Shown here one piece after another: positions 46,613-59,397 of a stretch of 64,000 nucleotides of DNA (position 1 is its first letter; every line of letters starts with the position of its first letter). The stretch comes from Rhododendron vialii (lineage: Eukaryota > Streptophyta > Magnoliopsida > Ericales > Ericaceae), in the NCBI RefSeq assembly GCF_030253575.1, contig NC_080557.1:48033501-48097500 (forward strand). The letters are read 5' to 3'. The translations under genes and the position numbers were made by a program. The notes below the pieces were generated by a model that was not told where the DNA came from, ran no database searches, and saw nothing but the letters and a program-made list of their open reading frames with translations.

Positions 46613-48000
46613 GGAAGCAGAGGAGGCGGCATGTCTTCATCTTGAGGTGGCGGAGGTCCAGTAAGAAGCAGAGGAGGCTGCTTCTTCTCAAATTCATTCT
46701 CATTAACCACCTGAAATATTTTGAAAACATTAGATTTGATCATAAAGTATTTATTGTTCAAGCACTAAGAACTTCTGCCTAAGATGTCAACCACAAGCTC
46801 ATGGATCCAAAATACCAGCTCATGGTGCCTTCCCCGTGGTACTACGAGTTGCAGATTATCAGTAATCAATTTACTATACCGCAATAACGCAGCAATACAG
46901 AGAAGGGAATAATTCTCTTGTCACAAGTACCAAAACAAAAGTGCTTTGAAACATCTCTTTCATTGGTAGAGATGTTGGAAATTTTCTTTGGTCACCAAAA
47001 TCGTCGACTTCGGCCAGCAGAAAACCCAGCAAAATCAACACCTAAGAAAGGAAAGAAATACTAGGGGACACTTACATCTCCCCCCTCCGGAGGAGGCAGA
47101 GGCGGCATGTCTTCATCTGGAGGTGGCGGAGGTCCAATAGGAAGCAGAGGAGGCTGCTTCTTCTCAAATTCATTCTCAGTAACCACCTGAAATATTTTGA
47201 AAACATTAGATTTGATCATAAAGTATTTATTGTTCAAGCACTAAGAACTTCTGCCTAAGATGTCAACCACGAGCTCATGGATCCAAAATACCAGCTTATG
47301 GTGCCTTCCCCATGGTACAACGAGTTGCAGATTATCAGTAATCAACGCAGCAATCCAGAGAAGTGAATAATTCTCGTCATAGGTACCAAAACAAAAGTGC
47401 TTTGAGACATCTATTTCATTGGTAGAGATGTTGGAAATTTTCTTTGGTCTCCAATATCGTCGACTTCGGCCAGCAGAAAACTCAGCAAAATCAACACCAA
47501 AGAAAGGAAAGAAATACTAGGACACTTACATCTCCCCCATCTGGAGGCGGCGGAGGCGGAGGTCTTGAGATGGCGGAGGTCCAGTAGGAAGCAGAGGAGG
47601 CTGCTTCTTCTCAAATTCATTCTCAGTAACCACCTAAAATATTTTGAAAACATTAGATTTGATCATAAAGTATTTACTGTTCAAGCACTAAGAACTTCTG
47701 CCTAAGATGTCAACCACAAGCTCATGGATCCAAAATACTAGCTTATGGTGCCTTCCCTATGGTACTAAGAGCTGCAGATTATCAGTAATCAATTTAGTAA
47801 TTTACTAAACCGCAAGAACGCAGCAATCCAGAGAAGGGAATAATTCTCGTCACAGATACCAAAACAAAAGTGATTTGAGACATCTCTTTCATTGGTAGAG
47901 ATGTTCAAAATTTTATTTGGTCACCAAATTCGTCGACTTCGGCCAGCAGAAAACCCAGCAAAATCAACTCCTAAGAAAGGAAAGAAATACTAGGACACTT
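46613..48000 (-). repeat. Tandem triplication of a ~460-bp unit carrying a proline-rich exon
   Basis: Three units (about 46613-47080, 47081-47530, 47531-48000) each hold, on the minus strand, acceptor TTTCAG or TTTTAG and then VV(T/N)ENEFEKKQPPLL plus a proline-rich run. Unit 2 exon (47186-47076, 111 nt, phase 0 on both sides, donor GTAAGT) reads to PPPPDEDMPPLPPPEGGD. Unit 3 exon (47633-47530, 104 nt) is frame-breaking. Unit 1 (from 46710) lacks its donor end. They lie directly downstream of the AAA-ATPase remnant on the same strand. Gene identity unknown. Confidence 0.7.
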
Positions 48001-48027
48001 GCAAATTTTCAGTTCCATCTATCATAC

Positions 48028-49164
48028 CAGTTCATGCGCATATTTAAAATCCTCAGTGTTTAGAGGGCGAACCTTAGTAGCAGATTCCTTCTAAAATGGT
48101 TGCGCTCCCAAGATAGGAGCTTGACAGGAGCTCGCTCCAACTAAGATGGGAGCTTATTGGGCGGTTAAGACAGCTACTCTCTTACTTTTAAGGGAGTTAT
48201 GCCATTGTGGAAATAAAAATATAAAATCGTATTAGTCAAGAAGTTTTGCAAATTGAAAATATCTAACTTCCTATAAGTACCCTTTTGGATCGTGAAAATT
48301 CTCAAAAGTAAATCACTTTCCTTCAATGGTTAAGTATTTAAAGATACTTTATATACGTATTTATATGTAATCTATATACGCTCTTTAGGCGCTCTCAACC
48401 TTAGGAGCTTCTAGGTGTCTCCGCTCCCGCGCACCCGCTCCCGCTTCGTGCTACTAAGGGGCGAACATCAGTACTGGAATGCAGTGCAGGTAACGGTCTG
48501 TTGTCTGCCAATGCCAGATCTCTCTCCTAGAATTGGGGAAAATATATTGTCATATTCATAGATCAAAGGAGACAAAGATAAATATATGTTGTACCCAAAA
48601 CCATAACTTCGTCATTCAAAATCCTATCTTACACGTAAATTGCGTGCAGTCCTATACACAAATACCAGCATAAGCTAGTTAAAATTCAGTTTAACTTAAC
48701 TTATCATATAAGAACAAAAGCGACCTGCAGAAAATGCTTGTGAAAATTAGGGCACATGAGGCAGCATCATTAATGCCAAAAGCTTGTTTGCAAGCAGAAA
48801 CTCCCAAAAGCAAATATACTGAAAGGACATTGGCATTCGTAAGTTATTCATATATCTAACTAACCTTCTTTTCTTTCTCCAAAATTTCTCGTATGGGACA
48901 ATGGGCTGCTGTCACACAGATTCTGCAACCAAAAAGTTAATCAGAGGAACTACATAAAACCAAGGCTGAAAAGATTGAAAACACGGGGCAAAAAATTGCA
49001 GATTACAACGAAATTAGTAAGCAACCTTCAAGTCACTTCCTGAATAACCATCAGTCATATTAGCAACTACTTCAAGATCAACATCAGGTATCAATTCTTC
49101 TTTAGCCAATACAACTCTGAGAATTTTCTCTATGTTCAGCGCATCTAACAAGTTTACCATCAAT
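48028..49164 (-). pseudogene. AAA-ATPase C-terminal remnant
   Basis: Minus-strand exons: 49164-49026 ([20 protein letters not shown], then [12 protein letters not shown]), 48922-48865 (AAHCPIREILEKEKK) and 48526-48028 (ERDLALADNRPLPALHSSTD, then EDFKYAHEL). This is the C-terminal end of plant spastin/katanin-type (meiotic clade) AAA ATPases, the part after the second region of homology. Two bases are missing in the CTGTGTGTG run of the second exon, shifting the frame, and a 386-bp MITE interrupts the third. The ATP-binding Walker exons are absent upstream. It is a dead fragment. Confidence 0.85.
48073..48458. mobile_element. hAT-like MITE inserted in the AAA-ATPase exon
   Basis: The 8-bp target duplication GGGCGAAC lies at 48065-48072 and 48459-48466. 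Short inverted ends are CTTAGTAGCA/TGCTACTAAG. Removing the element and one duplicate restores the codon order DVRPL before EDFKYAHE, so the insertion is secondary. The interior has GGGAGCGC/GCTCCCGC repeats. Confidence 0.85.
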
Positions 49165-51050
49165 CTGCACCAAATGTGTACTTAAAGTATTGATAGTGGT
49201 GATGCAACCAATTTATTAGATAGCTCTGCCATCCCCACTGTCATCTCAGTCACTCAAGAGGAGAGGGTAAGACACTTTTCTAATCTGTAGATATAATGAA
49301 TCCACAGGTCTAAACTTAGATTTGAAAAACTGTTTTTGCGAAAAACAACTGACTCCATGTGTTGATGACTTCCTCCATTTCCCAACTTCATGATTGTGGA
49401 AGTTTGGTGTCCCTGTGAAGAAATATAAACAGATCGGTAGACATACATTAATCATAGTTGCAACCATATTATTTTTACGAGAAAATGACGGCATTAGAAA
49501 CTCACCAACATAAATTCAACGCAAGCTAGATTTAGTGGGAAAAAAAAATACTCTGAATCTAATCCCAGAACAATTGCTCGAATTGAGTGGGGTTTGACAT
49601 AAAAATATAGTCATAATTAAAGTCACAGAATGTCTAATATCCGGACAAAAGAAACCAGTACCTATGTTTTTCACAATCAAAATGCAGCCCGAGGTAGTTC
49701 TTACAGACGAGTTCTTATTGCTTATAGAGAATTAAAAATCACCGCATCAGTACGGAGTCGGTAAATTATAGGCACAATTTTCCTTTCTATAACAACTGGT
49801 AGAGTAAACAGGGCACATAAATAAACATAACCCACGAAGAATATCATGTCCAAACAAATTAGGTCGGGTTGCTTCAGTTAAGTAGGGTTTCATTGTGTTT
49901 AAACACGGGAGAGAGTCGAGGTTCTTTTTTTCAAATAGATATTATATATTTGGTTCACAAAAAAAAATACTGGGTTCGTCGAGATAAATCTATTGACCCA
50001 AAAAGAAAGAACTCATCAACAATCTCAGACCGATCGAATCTACCTGGCGTAATTCTAGATGCAAGCGCCAAATATACGTATGATGCAAAACAAAACAAAG
50101 AAAAACTCACCAAACCGGTCGGATCTTTGATTTTTCGATGTTTTAACCGCTTTATATGACTCGTTGCCAGACATGGTAATTTTCAGAACTTGTGCCGCCG
50201 GCATCTGCAATAGAACCCTAAGAGAGGGAGTATAATAAGTACATTTGCACATGTATCATCATGGGGCTGTTTGGGAGGAGTCACCCAGAATGAGTTATGA
50301 GAAAACTCATTTTTTGGGTTCTTGCTTTAGAGAAGAGAAGCCAAAAGGAGGGGGAGATGAGCTTTTCCATTCTCATTTTCTCCCACTCCTTCTTATGATT
50401 GAAGATGAAAAGACCAATTTGCCCGACACATATATTGAAAATATTTAGGGTTAATTCGTGTAATGATCTCTACGGTATATTATGGTTGGTATTTATCTGA
50501 GATTTATGTAACAATAAGATATTCGGCCTCTATGATTTTATTCTTTATCTTCGTAATGAAATAATTGCAATAAAATTTTCTTAAGATAATATTTGATACT
50601 TGTACTTTTAAAAATTGGATAGATTCAAATGTGGATTTTAAGTTTAATCATTTTCTTAATTTTTTGCCTTTACTTGGTGGGAAATATTTGATATATTATT
50701 TCTAATTAAAAAAAGAGGTGACTTTCAATTAAGGAATACATGTAATTTGTTAAACTCAAGAACAAAACAATAGTTCATAATATAACGTTAAATAAAATGG
50801 CTGAAAACATTATTCCTACACATAATAATACCATACTAAAAAATCAGAGGCAACATTGTAAAAATCAATCCATAATCCGTTTTGATCATTTATCTCTCAA
50901 ACACTATTTCTTTTGCACAATGCATTCTAATCATATCTCTCAAACACCCTATCAGATTTAAAACATATTTTGATCATAATTCAAAAAGTCAAAAAGTCAA
51001 TAAATAAAATACAAAAAACTAAAAAATGGGGCTCCCAAAATTGAAAGAAA
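49165..51050. other. Mostly non-coding; one possible minus-strand first exon
   Basis: On the minus strand, ATG at about 50204 opens MPAAQVLKITMSGNESYKAV and runs to a donor-like G|GTGAGT near 50110. This could be the first exon of a lost gene, but no convincing second exon was found. A second minus-strand frame near 49250-49490 has no recognised features. Confidence 0.3.
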
Positions 51051-51150
51051 ACGGGGGATCATATCATACCTTAGTAGTGTTGAGCGAACGTCGGTTCACT
51101 TGGTGGTGTGCCACTTTTGACTCGAGACGAGAAGGGATGGGTACTATTAT
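51051..51150. repeat. Fragment of the cystatin-like module upstream region
   Basis: Resembles 19520-19645: TACCTT, then CGGTT-ACTTGG, TTTTGACTCGAGA and GGGATGGGTA occur in the same order and strand. No coding part follows here. Confidence 0.6.
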
Positions 51151-52789
51151 TTGATTTGGGCATGTATCTCTCTCACACCACACAGCCCATTCCTCAATTT
51201 TGGAACATACCCAAAAAAAAATTGGACCCCATCAGTCCATCACAAAATCTTGTAAGTTGTATGCATACACAAGTATAGTCGTTCATCTTTGTTTCCTACA
51301 TGGCTTCATGTATACAATAATTACATATTAATATTAATAACTAAGTACGTACGGTTATTTACATCTCACTCTTCCGGTTTCAATTGCTCAAAAGAAGAGA
51401 TACTAGTTTTCTCTCCTGTTTTTAATTCATTCTGTGAGCTAGAAGAATTCTTCCACAAGGCGTTAGGCGTTCCTTTTTTTTTCTTTTTTTCTTCTTAAAG
51501 AACAAACGAACAAAGCAAAGTTGCTGTTTTAATTTATGAACGGGAGAGTGGAGAAGAGAGATTTAGGAGGGGACGACCGTAATTTTGGGTGGGTGGCGCA
51601 TGATTCGAATCATGATGATTGTTGGTGGCTGCAAAGTTGGTTCATGAGTTGCTTGTGAGAGGCGGTTTGGAAGTTCGGTAGTTTGGAATAAAAAGTAGTG
51701 GGATGCCTACCGGTAGCGGTTGAAGTGTATGTTGGGGAAAAAATATGCGAAATTTTCCACAAGTAAATCACAAAGGAAACAATGTAACTGCAGCAAACTA
51801 AAAACTGAAATGCGCAAACCACAAACCAAACAAACACAAGAAAATTTTACGTGGTTCTCCCAAAGTGTGAGTTACGTTTACGGGACCGGAGTCCGATTCC
51901 ACTATCAACAAAAGTTCTTACAAATGAATTTACAAGAGATACAAGATCTCACAAACACCCTAAGGTGTATCCAACCAATACAACAGCTAAGAGGAGAAGA
52001 CCTCACCAAATAGATGAACCAAAAACCCTCCAAAATCTGCTGAACGGAGAGCCACAAACTGAGAACAAAACAGCTCCAACAATTGACGACGAAGCTGCTG
52101 AATATGGGAGAACAAATCTGGACTTTGGCCTTGACCTTTTCCACCGAACACACGAATACACACACCGTGCACTAAGTTTTTCTTTTTCTTTCCAAAGGCT
52201 ACTAACTTTTCTGATGATGTTTTTCCCCAAAACAGACGAAAACAAATTAGCTTCCAAGAGAAGCTTTTTTTCATCCCAACAAATCATGTGCCAAACATGT
52301 GCTCCAAATGTGTAGAATGTTCCACCAAAACTAGCCTACACAAATATAATTTTTTTGGGCCAAACACAATTATTATTGGGCTAAAAAAATATTGGGCTTC
52401 CACTAAGGAAGGAACCGAACAGTGTAGCAGTATTGGACGCGACGAGTAGCGAAAATTGAGTGTAAAAGTTGTGAATTTTTTGAAATTATTAGCAATACGT
52501 ATAAAACTTTATGGTACACATCCCCCCGGCGCAGTTTGTCACATTTTAACCGAGGACATATATAGGAGAAAAGCTAAAAAAGAAAATGCAAAAAAGAGGG
52601 ATCCAAACACCCCTTAAATGTTAATGCTATGTTTTGGCTTTTTCCAAGGGTTTTGTCCTTCAGATCTCTGTTAACAATAGTTGCAATTTTTTGTGTGCGC
52701 AATACGAATATATAGAACATTCTAAATAATCAAAACGCTCCTCTCTATCTCTCTGCTTTCTATAATTAGTTTGAGTTTTAATTCAACTG
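51151..52789. other. Non-coding interval with a possible LTR-like stretch
   Basis: About 51730-52415 starts TGTTGGGGAAAAAAT and contains ACGTGGTTCTCCCAAAG, a motif common in plant copia-type LTRs. No matching end or target duplication was found, so an LTR call is weak. Overlapping frames here look like chance. Confidence 0.3.
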
Positions 52790-52841
52790 CTAGTAGTATT
52801 ATCCATCGTATTAATTGGAATTTCGTCTAGATCTACGAGAA

Positions 52842-52960
52842 TGGGGTCTCCCAGGAAGGAAGTATCTGCTGAAAAAGGTAAGGAGGAGCTATCTATTGGA
52901 AAAAAGGAGAGGATTAACTATCTGTTCAAAAAAGGAGGGAGGAAAGCGTACTCTTAAATC
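52842..52960 (+). pseudogene. Cystatin-like gene remnant, exon 1 start
   Basis: After TCGTCTAGATCTACGAGA comes ATGGGGTCTCCC. The codons read MGSPRKEVSAEKGKEELS before shifting frame, against MGSRRKEKPSAEKGKEEEPS in copy A. GTTCAAAAAAGGAGGGAGG follows, then similarity is lost. Exons 2 and 3 are deleted, but the downstream module flank resumes near 53178. Confidence 0.8.
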
Positions 52961-53177
52961 ATAGAAGTCCTAACGGTTATATGTCAAAACCGTACTCTAC
53001 TTTCCCCCCTAAATTTTATCCCATTGGCGTTACAAAATCGAGCATCTGCACGCATGCTTCATAGGGCGGATGCATGAACTCATCTTTTGCTCCTTGAAAA
53101 CCATATGATAGCTCTTGTTCACCAAAGAGCTATGGTTAATTAATTTCTTCTCCTGAGCACCAACGAGCTATCTACTT

Positions 53178-54560
53178 TGGTTTATTCTCTAAAACTAGTT
53201 TCCCAATTGCTCTTTGTTTACTTGGGCTGTTGGGGACTTAGGACGTCTTCCATGCATGCACTAATTGAAGAGAAATGCACCCTAGCTGGCTTTGCCTGCA
53301 TATGGACAGTAGTACTCATGTCGCATAACAAGTTGGATAGAAATTTTACTTGGAAACTTAAGAGCATCCACAATGTAATAATCAAAATCAAAAAGTTGCT
53401 AAAGTTAGCAATGTTTGCTCAAAAAAGTGCTCACATTGTAATAACCAAACTTAACAATCTCTTAGCAACTCATCAAATTTTGGCCTTTGAATCAAAACTA
53501 GCAATCTTTTTGCCAATAATCAAATCTAATGGTCCCCACATTTTTTTCAATCAAGTACGCCCATCATTACATGAAAACCTTCTCTCTCTCAACTGTTTTT
53601 TTCAGAAACTTAAAAAAAAAAAAACAGTATTTACAAAAAAAAAAATTAAAAGTGTCTTTACACAAAAACTGTTTTTTTTTTTTTTTTAAAAACGGTTTCT
53701 GACGGTTTCTCAAAAAAAATGTTTTTTAAAACTGTTTTCTTTTTGAAAAAAAAAACTATTTTCAAATTTTTTTTCACTAAACTATTTTCTTAAAAAAACT
53801 GTTATTTTTTTTCAAAAAGAGTATTCAAATTATTGTCAAAAATTTTAGTTTTTAGAATTTTTTTTAGTTTAAAAAGGTGATATAGCAAGTTTTGGTTATC
53901 CATTTTAATTATTACATTGTGAACCTCTACATTGCTAAACTTAGCAATGTCTTAAATGGATAACCAAAAGATGATATGGCAACTTTTGGTTATCCAATTT
54001 TAATTATTACATTGCGGATGCTCTTAGCGGTTAGAAGAATTTACATGCAACAAAATTATGGACCATGAGTACAATATTGCTCCAGCCTTTTGTGGCGAAC
54101 ATTGGAATTATATGGTATTTTTTATGTATTTCATTTTCTAGATGTTGTTTGTTAACCTTTGATTCTCCCGTGCTACTTGCAGGTTATGGGGAGATTAAGA
54201 TTTAACAAGAGTAGGAGTAATCTGGTGGAGTTTTTAGGTTTATCTTGATTGTAGTACTAATTGTGTGAACAGTGAAATGTACATATATTCTTGATCCTAA
54301 CCGTCGGATTTAAAATGTGGATGATTGTTAAGTTTTCGTGGCTGGTCCATTCAAACTAATGGTGAACTATGCACATATGACAAGAGTACCATCCTTTGTA
54401 GGATTAGTATATCTTGAGATTGTGGATTGTGTGATCGGAAAATGGAATATGATGCTATATTCATCTGGAAGTATCAACAGCAGAAACATGATCTATTTAA
54501 ATGAGGCAAAGGCGGTTTCGGCCATTTGTAAAATCTTCGGTGAGGATTAAATGGGAAATA
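53178..54560 (+). repeat. Downstream flank of the module, second copy
   Basis: Partner of 25795-26985, interrupted by the MITE at 53362-54023. An open frame at 54338-54550 (GPFKLMVNYAHMTRVP...) is longer than in the other copy but its family is not recognised. Confidence 0.6.
53362..54023. mobile_element. PIF/Harbinger-like MITE
   Basis: Ends GAGCATCCACAATGTAATAA and, inverted, GAGCATCCGCAATGTAATAA. The flanking triplets are TAA and TTA, one base apart. The interior is unusually rich in A and T runs with AAACTGTTTT and AAACAGT inversions. Confidence 0.75.
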
Positions 54561-54589
54561 ATGAGGAAGTTTTAAGCAAAATTATGGCA

Positions 54590-54965
54590 AGGGAAGCCGA
54601 GGATGAAGAAAGGTGTAATAATCAGGCTCGTAATTGGCATGATGATTGATCCTTTGTCTTTGGGTTTTGGGATGGGTGTCTATGGGATTGGTCTTTGGGT
54701 TTTCGGGATGTAGGCGGTTGGGTGATCTTTTTGTAAGCGGGTGGGTCAGTTGGGTGTTCTTTTTTGGTTGGCAATGATGCATCTTGATAATCTTTGGGTT
54801 TTTTTTTTCCATTTACGGGTCCTAGCGGCATATGATCATGTATGTGCCGAGTGCCTTATTAGTTTGCTCTTACTCTATTGTGATGCCTCATACTTTTGGG
54901 TCCTATAATCTTTGTAATTTGTTTCCAAAGACTATAAATTCGTTTTTGCTGTTAAAAAAATAATA
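54590..54965 (+). mobile_element. LINE 3' tail
   Basis: It ends CTTTGTAATTTG, TTCGTTTTTGCTG and TTAAAAAAATAATAAT, in the style of the tail at 360-795. GGGTTTTGGGATGGGTG-type repeats lie upstream. It is 5'-truncated. Confidence 0.5.
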
Positions 54966-55424
54966 ATGCTATATTGAGCCACCATATAATCCTTGTCGTG
55001 AAAAATGAATGGTCATTTTATTCAATTGTGGTTTTTTCTCCAAGATAAAGATGCATTAACAATTAATTCTTATACTGTGAGAAGCTTCGCAAAATTAACT
55101 CTACTAATAGTTCAAAGGTAAGACCAGGTTGGGCCTAAATAGGCTGGATGGGTGCATCCTGAAACATAAACTGCTGACAAGCCCGCTTCAAATCGAATCT
55201 CCTTAGATTATTGAATGTATCCTGGATAGGTGAGACCTTCATTTGATTTGTTTAACTATCCAAAAATACACAAAATTTTCTAGAGATTCAGGAAAAATAA
55301 AAATAGTCTAATCTAAAGTAAAATAAAGTTTGGCCAGACACCTATAGCTTCTTTCCAAGAGGGTTTGTTAACTTGTTGGGGGAATTCGGTTTCAGTGGGA
55401 GATGGGGTAAAAAAAAACCCAAGT

Positions 55425-55855
55425 GATAGACAAGTTTTTATGGAATTGCACAAATATGAAACGGACAAAAAAAAATTCCCCATACATGGAGTCGGTTTGT
55501 AGTCGAATATGGACTTGAACCTAAGTTGTTCCTTGTATGAACCCAAATTGCCCTTCTATGAACCTAAGTTGCACCTTAATTTTTTGAAGTAGCACCTGAG
55601 AACGATTGAATTTGGAGCAATTTAGGTCCAAATTCAATCGTTCTCAGATTCTACTTCAAAAAAATAAGGGGCAACTTAGGTACATAAAAGAGGCAACTCG
55701 GAGCAACTTAGAGGCAACTCGGAGCAACTTAGGTCCATACTCAAATTCGACTACAAACTGACTCCATCTATGGAGAATTTCTTTTTGTCCGTTTCATGCA
55801 TATGAAATTTCTTATTGTTCGTTTCATATCTGAGCAATTCCATAAAAACTTGTCC
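55425..55855. mobile_element. Foldback element
   Basis: Arms of about 190 bp share GACAAGTTTTTATGGAATTG, GAAACGGACAAAAA, GGAGTCGGTTTGTAGTCGAA and GAGAACGATTGAATTTGGA in inverted order around a centre near 55625. The right arm has a short duplication of GGCAACTCGGAGCAACTTAG. Non-coding; the family is unknown. Confidence 0.75.
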
Positions 55856-57670
55856 CCCTGCCTTGTTTGCATGAAAAAGAAACGTAGAGCGTAGATACAT
55901 AATACTAATGACCGTACATGACCATTCTCGTCCTTTTGATTCCCATAACCACTGATGACTTACCTTGATGTAACTGATCTATTGTCTACCTAATACTCAA
56001 TTAATGACCATACATGCGTTCACCCATTCTACTCATGATTTAGACCTCATTTCAGAAATCTTCTTAAAAAATAAGTACTAGCTTAATTTATATTTTTAAA
56101 CTCAAAAATAATGTAAATGAAACCGTTTAAAAGATTAAAAAGTTCTTTACCCTGTATCAAGATTTAATTTGTGCATATAGATTTGTGGCATATATTGTCG
56201 ATAATACCGGAGGCATTCTATTCAACTTCTGACAGTTTTAAGAAAAACAGTATATGTGACCGAACCGACACTATGAACGTCGGCATAGAGAGAATGAATT
56301 ATGTACAGTATATAATGGAAAACTCTCACGGAGATCATCTTTTGCAATATTAATCTGACGTTATTATTGCCTTTTCTAGGTTGGTTCTCCAACTTGCGGG
56401 CAAATTGATGCCCATCCGTGAGGTCTTCGGATCATGTTCGCCCAAGGCATGCATCATGAACTCTTCATACAGGGGAAGAAATATCTTTTCTTTGCCCGTT
56501 GTGTTCATCAATGTGTTTACTCTTCTGCTGAAACTATGGAAAATTGTTGTGTACTAGTAATATTCAATCTTTAATTAGCTAGGTTTCCCATCTAACTTTG
56601 CAACTCAGGCTGCTGTATGTTCCACCTCTATTTATTAAGGAGAGATTTTTCGGTGCCGGGTGGACATAGAGACCCCATCTTTGTCAGACTTCCGGTGCAA
56701 AATGTTTATTATTTCGAGGGAATTGATTTCAACTTAATTAATTCACCTATGGTTTGAGTAGACATAAATTTGCTATTTGTACCTATTGTGCTAAATATTC
56801 AATTTTTTTTCCCCCTATTTATGCAGCCTTAATATTTTTCATATTGTGGACCTGACCCTGCCATACCAGTGCTACCCAAAAGTCACACATGTATCTGCCA
56901 CCTTCCCCTCCGTATTGTTTTTTATGCTATTTTTTGCCCGCTACATTGCCGCTCCAGGTGCTTTGGCACCAAAAATATTTAAAAAAGAATCACAACCGAT
57001 TCTCACTACGGATTATTCGATACTCCCACTACCGCTACGTGATTCGCTACCGCTATTTAAAACTTTGCAAGGAAGGTAACTTGCAGATATCTCTCTCCCT
57101 CTCCTTCAAAGTTTTCTTACAGTTTCTTTATATTTTCCTTCCGGATCCTTCTGCCAATTAATTTATGTTTGAAATTTTCTTGATTCAAAAAAGTTAGCGC
57201 ATCCAATTAGTAAATCAGTTGGAGGAACCAAATCGTGCGGTTCAAACTTGTAGCTTTACAACAGTTGGTATTCCCCCAAGTATTGATATTAAATTGAACA
57301 CGTTTTATAAGAGACTCCCCAAATATTGATACTCCAACTGTCTCTTCTTTTATTGAATATATATGTGTGTGTGTGTGTGTCACTCATACCACTATACCAG
57401 AGCATGAATGGCAACTCTTAGACACAGACCAACATAATAATACTCTTTGGGATTATGATTTTTTTTTTTGTTTAACTATGTATGCGTTGCGGAATTTTGG
57501 TACTATCCACACCCGAGCTTTTACGCCCCTAGCTACCATGACTACTACTTTTGCATGAACCTTCATTTGCCATTGCAATATAAACTTGAATGGTGCTGCA
57601 TATATGCCAAGAGAAACTTAACAGGACCCGTCTAAGATGAAAAATTGGCTGGAGAGTGATGAAAATTGGC
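55856..57670. other. Non-coding interval
   Basis: 56045-56125 repeats part of the MITE arm seen at 1710-1765. A short (GT)n lies at 57363-57380. No gene was recognised. Confidence 0.4.
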
Positions 57671-58255
57671 ATGTAGTTTGTGTCTTTATTTTTATTTTTT
57701 TAGTCAATCGATAGCTTTATTAATCACTCGAATAAAGGAGAGTTCGCATAATCTTCCCTTTGAGCCTAGTTCGGGACATCCCCCTCCCAAGCCCTCGATC
57801 GGAGAGTCCATTGATAGCCGGTAAACTTGGTTATAACGTGAACCACCCCATTACGTACAACTACACAAAATGGGATGAAAAGAACAAGAATTTAAACCTC
57901 TAACTAGAGATAATGAATGACATCCAGATTGGCTTTTGATCTGAGTCGACCCCTGTAGCATCTTGATCATTCCCTGTGCATCACCTTCCATAAATAATAC
58001 AGTCTTCCGCCATTCTGTCTTTGATCGATCCAGCTGCATGCTCCTCTAAATCCCAAAGCTTCCACCATTTTCTGCAGATTGAGCGCAACGAATGGGAATG
58101 GCTTCCATGCTCTGGACCTTCCCTCTTTCATCTCTAACCACAAAAACAAATCCCTCCTTTGCCTGTAGCCGCTTCATACGTACCATCAATATTAGTAATT
58201 TTTAACATTCCCGCAGGATTAGTGCTAATTAATGCCGTGGAGGAGTTTGATGAAT
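57671..58255 (-). mobile_element. Decayed RNase H-type fragment from a LINE
   Basis: The minus-strand translation, with stops, shows GMLKITNIDGTYEAA, then HSHSLRSICRKWW and MEGDAQGMIKMLQG, the spacing of the plant RVT_3/RNase H domain carried by LINE-type elements. At 57671-57740 the inverted sequence ends in an A-rich tail. Confidence 0.6.
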
Positions 58256-59388
58256 TCTGCCGCAATAATTAACAAAGAGAGTAGCTAGAAGATTGTGTCT
58301 TTTTATGTTGCAAAATTCCAGTGCCTAATCACTTAGTCAACTACCAAAATCTACATGCGGTGATTTTACTTCAAAGAAACAAGAACCGATAAACGTTTTG
58401 GCAAAGTATGAATAATTGTGGCATTTTTTTTTTTTTTTGCCCAGTGTGTAATGTTGGAGAAATCACGATTCTGAGGAACTTTTCAGGCATGGTTTGGTCT
58501 GTACTCGCAGAAGTCAATGTCTAGGTCCATTATGCAGTTTAAATTAATTTCATCTCAGATATATATCCTCCTACGTACAAAGGTGTGAGCTCAATTCATG
58601 CAAGCATCACCTGTTCAGACTCACTCAAATCCATTGTCCAATAAAAACGGAAAACCATAAGAAGCTGAAACTTCCACTGGATACTCCAGACCTAAACACT
58701 ACAAACGTACTATCTCTGAAATTCCTCCAAACCCTGAAAACCCAACTCTTAACTACTCAAGCTTCAACTACATACCGCTTCATTGTAGTACTAATAATTT
58801 TGGTGATGGGTGGCTTTGGCATAAATCAATTTAGGCAATTTTCCCCACGGACTAGATAAAAGTAAACTGTTTCGAGTGCAAAATATGGTCACGAGTCATT
58901 AGGGAGACTTGAAAAAGTTTAGGTAACCATTGGCTTATAGAAAGTTGGAGATTAGGGATAAAAAGTGTAGTTTCCTCCGAGGCATCTTGTCCTGGTCTAT
59001 TGTGTTGCGTGCTGTCTTTATATTTATTGTTTTGCGTGCTGTCTTTATATAATGTGGAAAAAGAACCCCTTTAGACTATTTGTCCCCTTTCAGATTTCTA
59101 TCTTGAGTGCTTAAACTATAGGAAAATGTGAAGTGTTTCAATTGTTTATGGATTTTCATGGGTTCCTCCGGCCAGTTTATCTTGTAGCACTGTTTTATTG
59201 TATTATGCGCTATCTTTATATCATCTGGAAAAGGCCCTTTTAACGTATTTGTCGTGTTTCAGAAATCCGCCTTCAGTGTTCATATTATAGTGGTAAAATG
59301 AAAGGTGCCATAATTGTTTATTGATCATCATTTAGTGTATTTAGGTTCCTTGCCACATGCTTCCTTAGCCACTGTCATCTTTTGTATA
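58256..59388. other. Non-coding interval
   Basis: A short duplication of GTGTTGCGTGCTGTCTTTATAT occurs near 59000-59050 with diverged relatives near 59200. No gene was recognised. Confidence 0.4.
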
Positions 59389-59397
59389 TTGTGCTTT

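Noticed and set aside
49246..49494. Minus-strand 82-codon frame as an upstream exon of the AAA ATPase
   Set aside because: The translated text (GTPNFHNHEVGKW...) does not match AAA-family sequence before the NLPDAP-like segment.
51720..52315. Overlapping frames of 86-154 codons on both strands
   Set aside because: Overlap in several frames and LTR-like motifs indicate non-coding repeat sequence.
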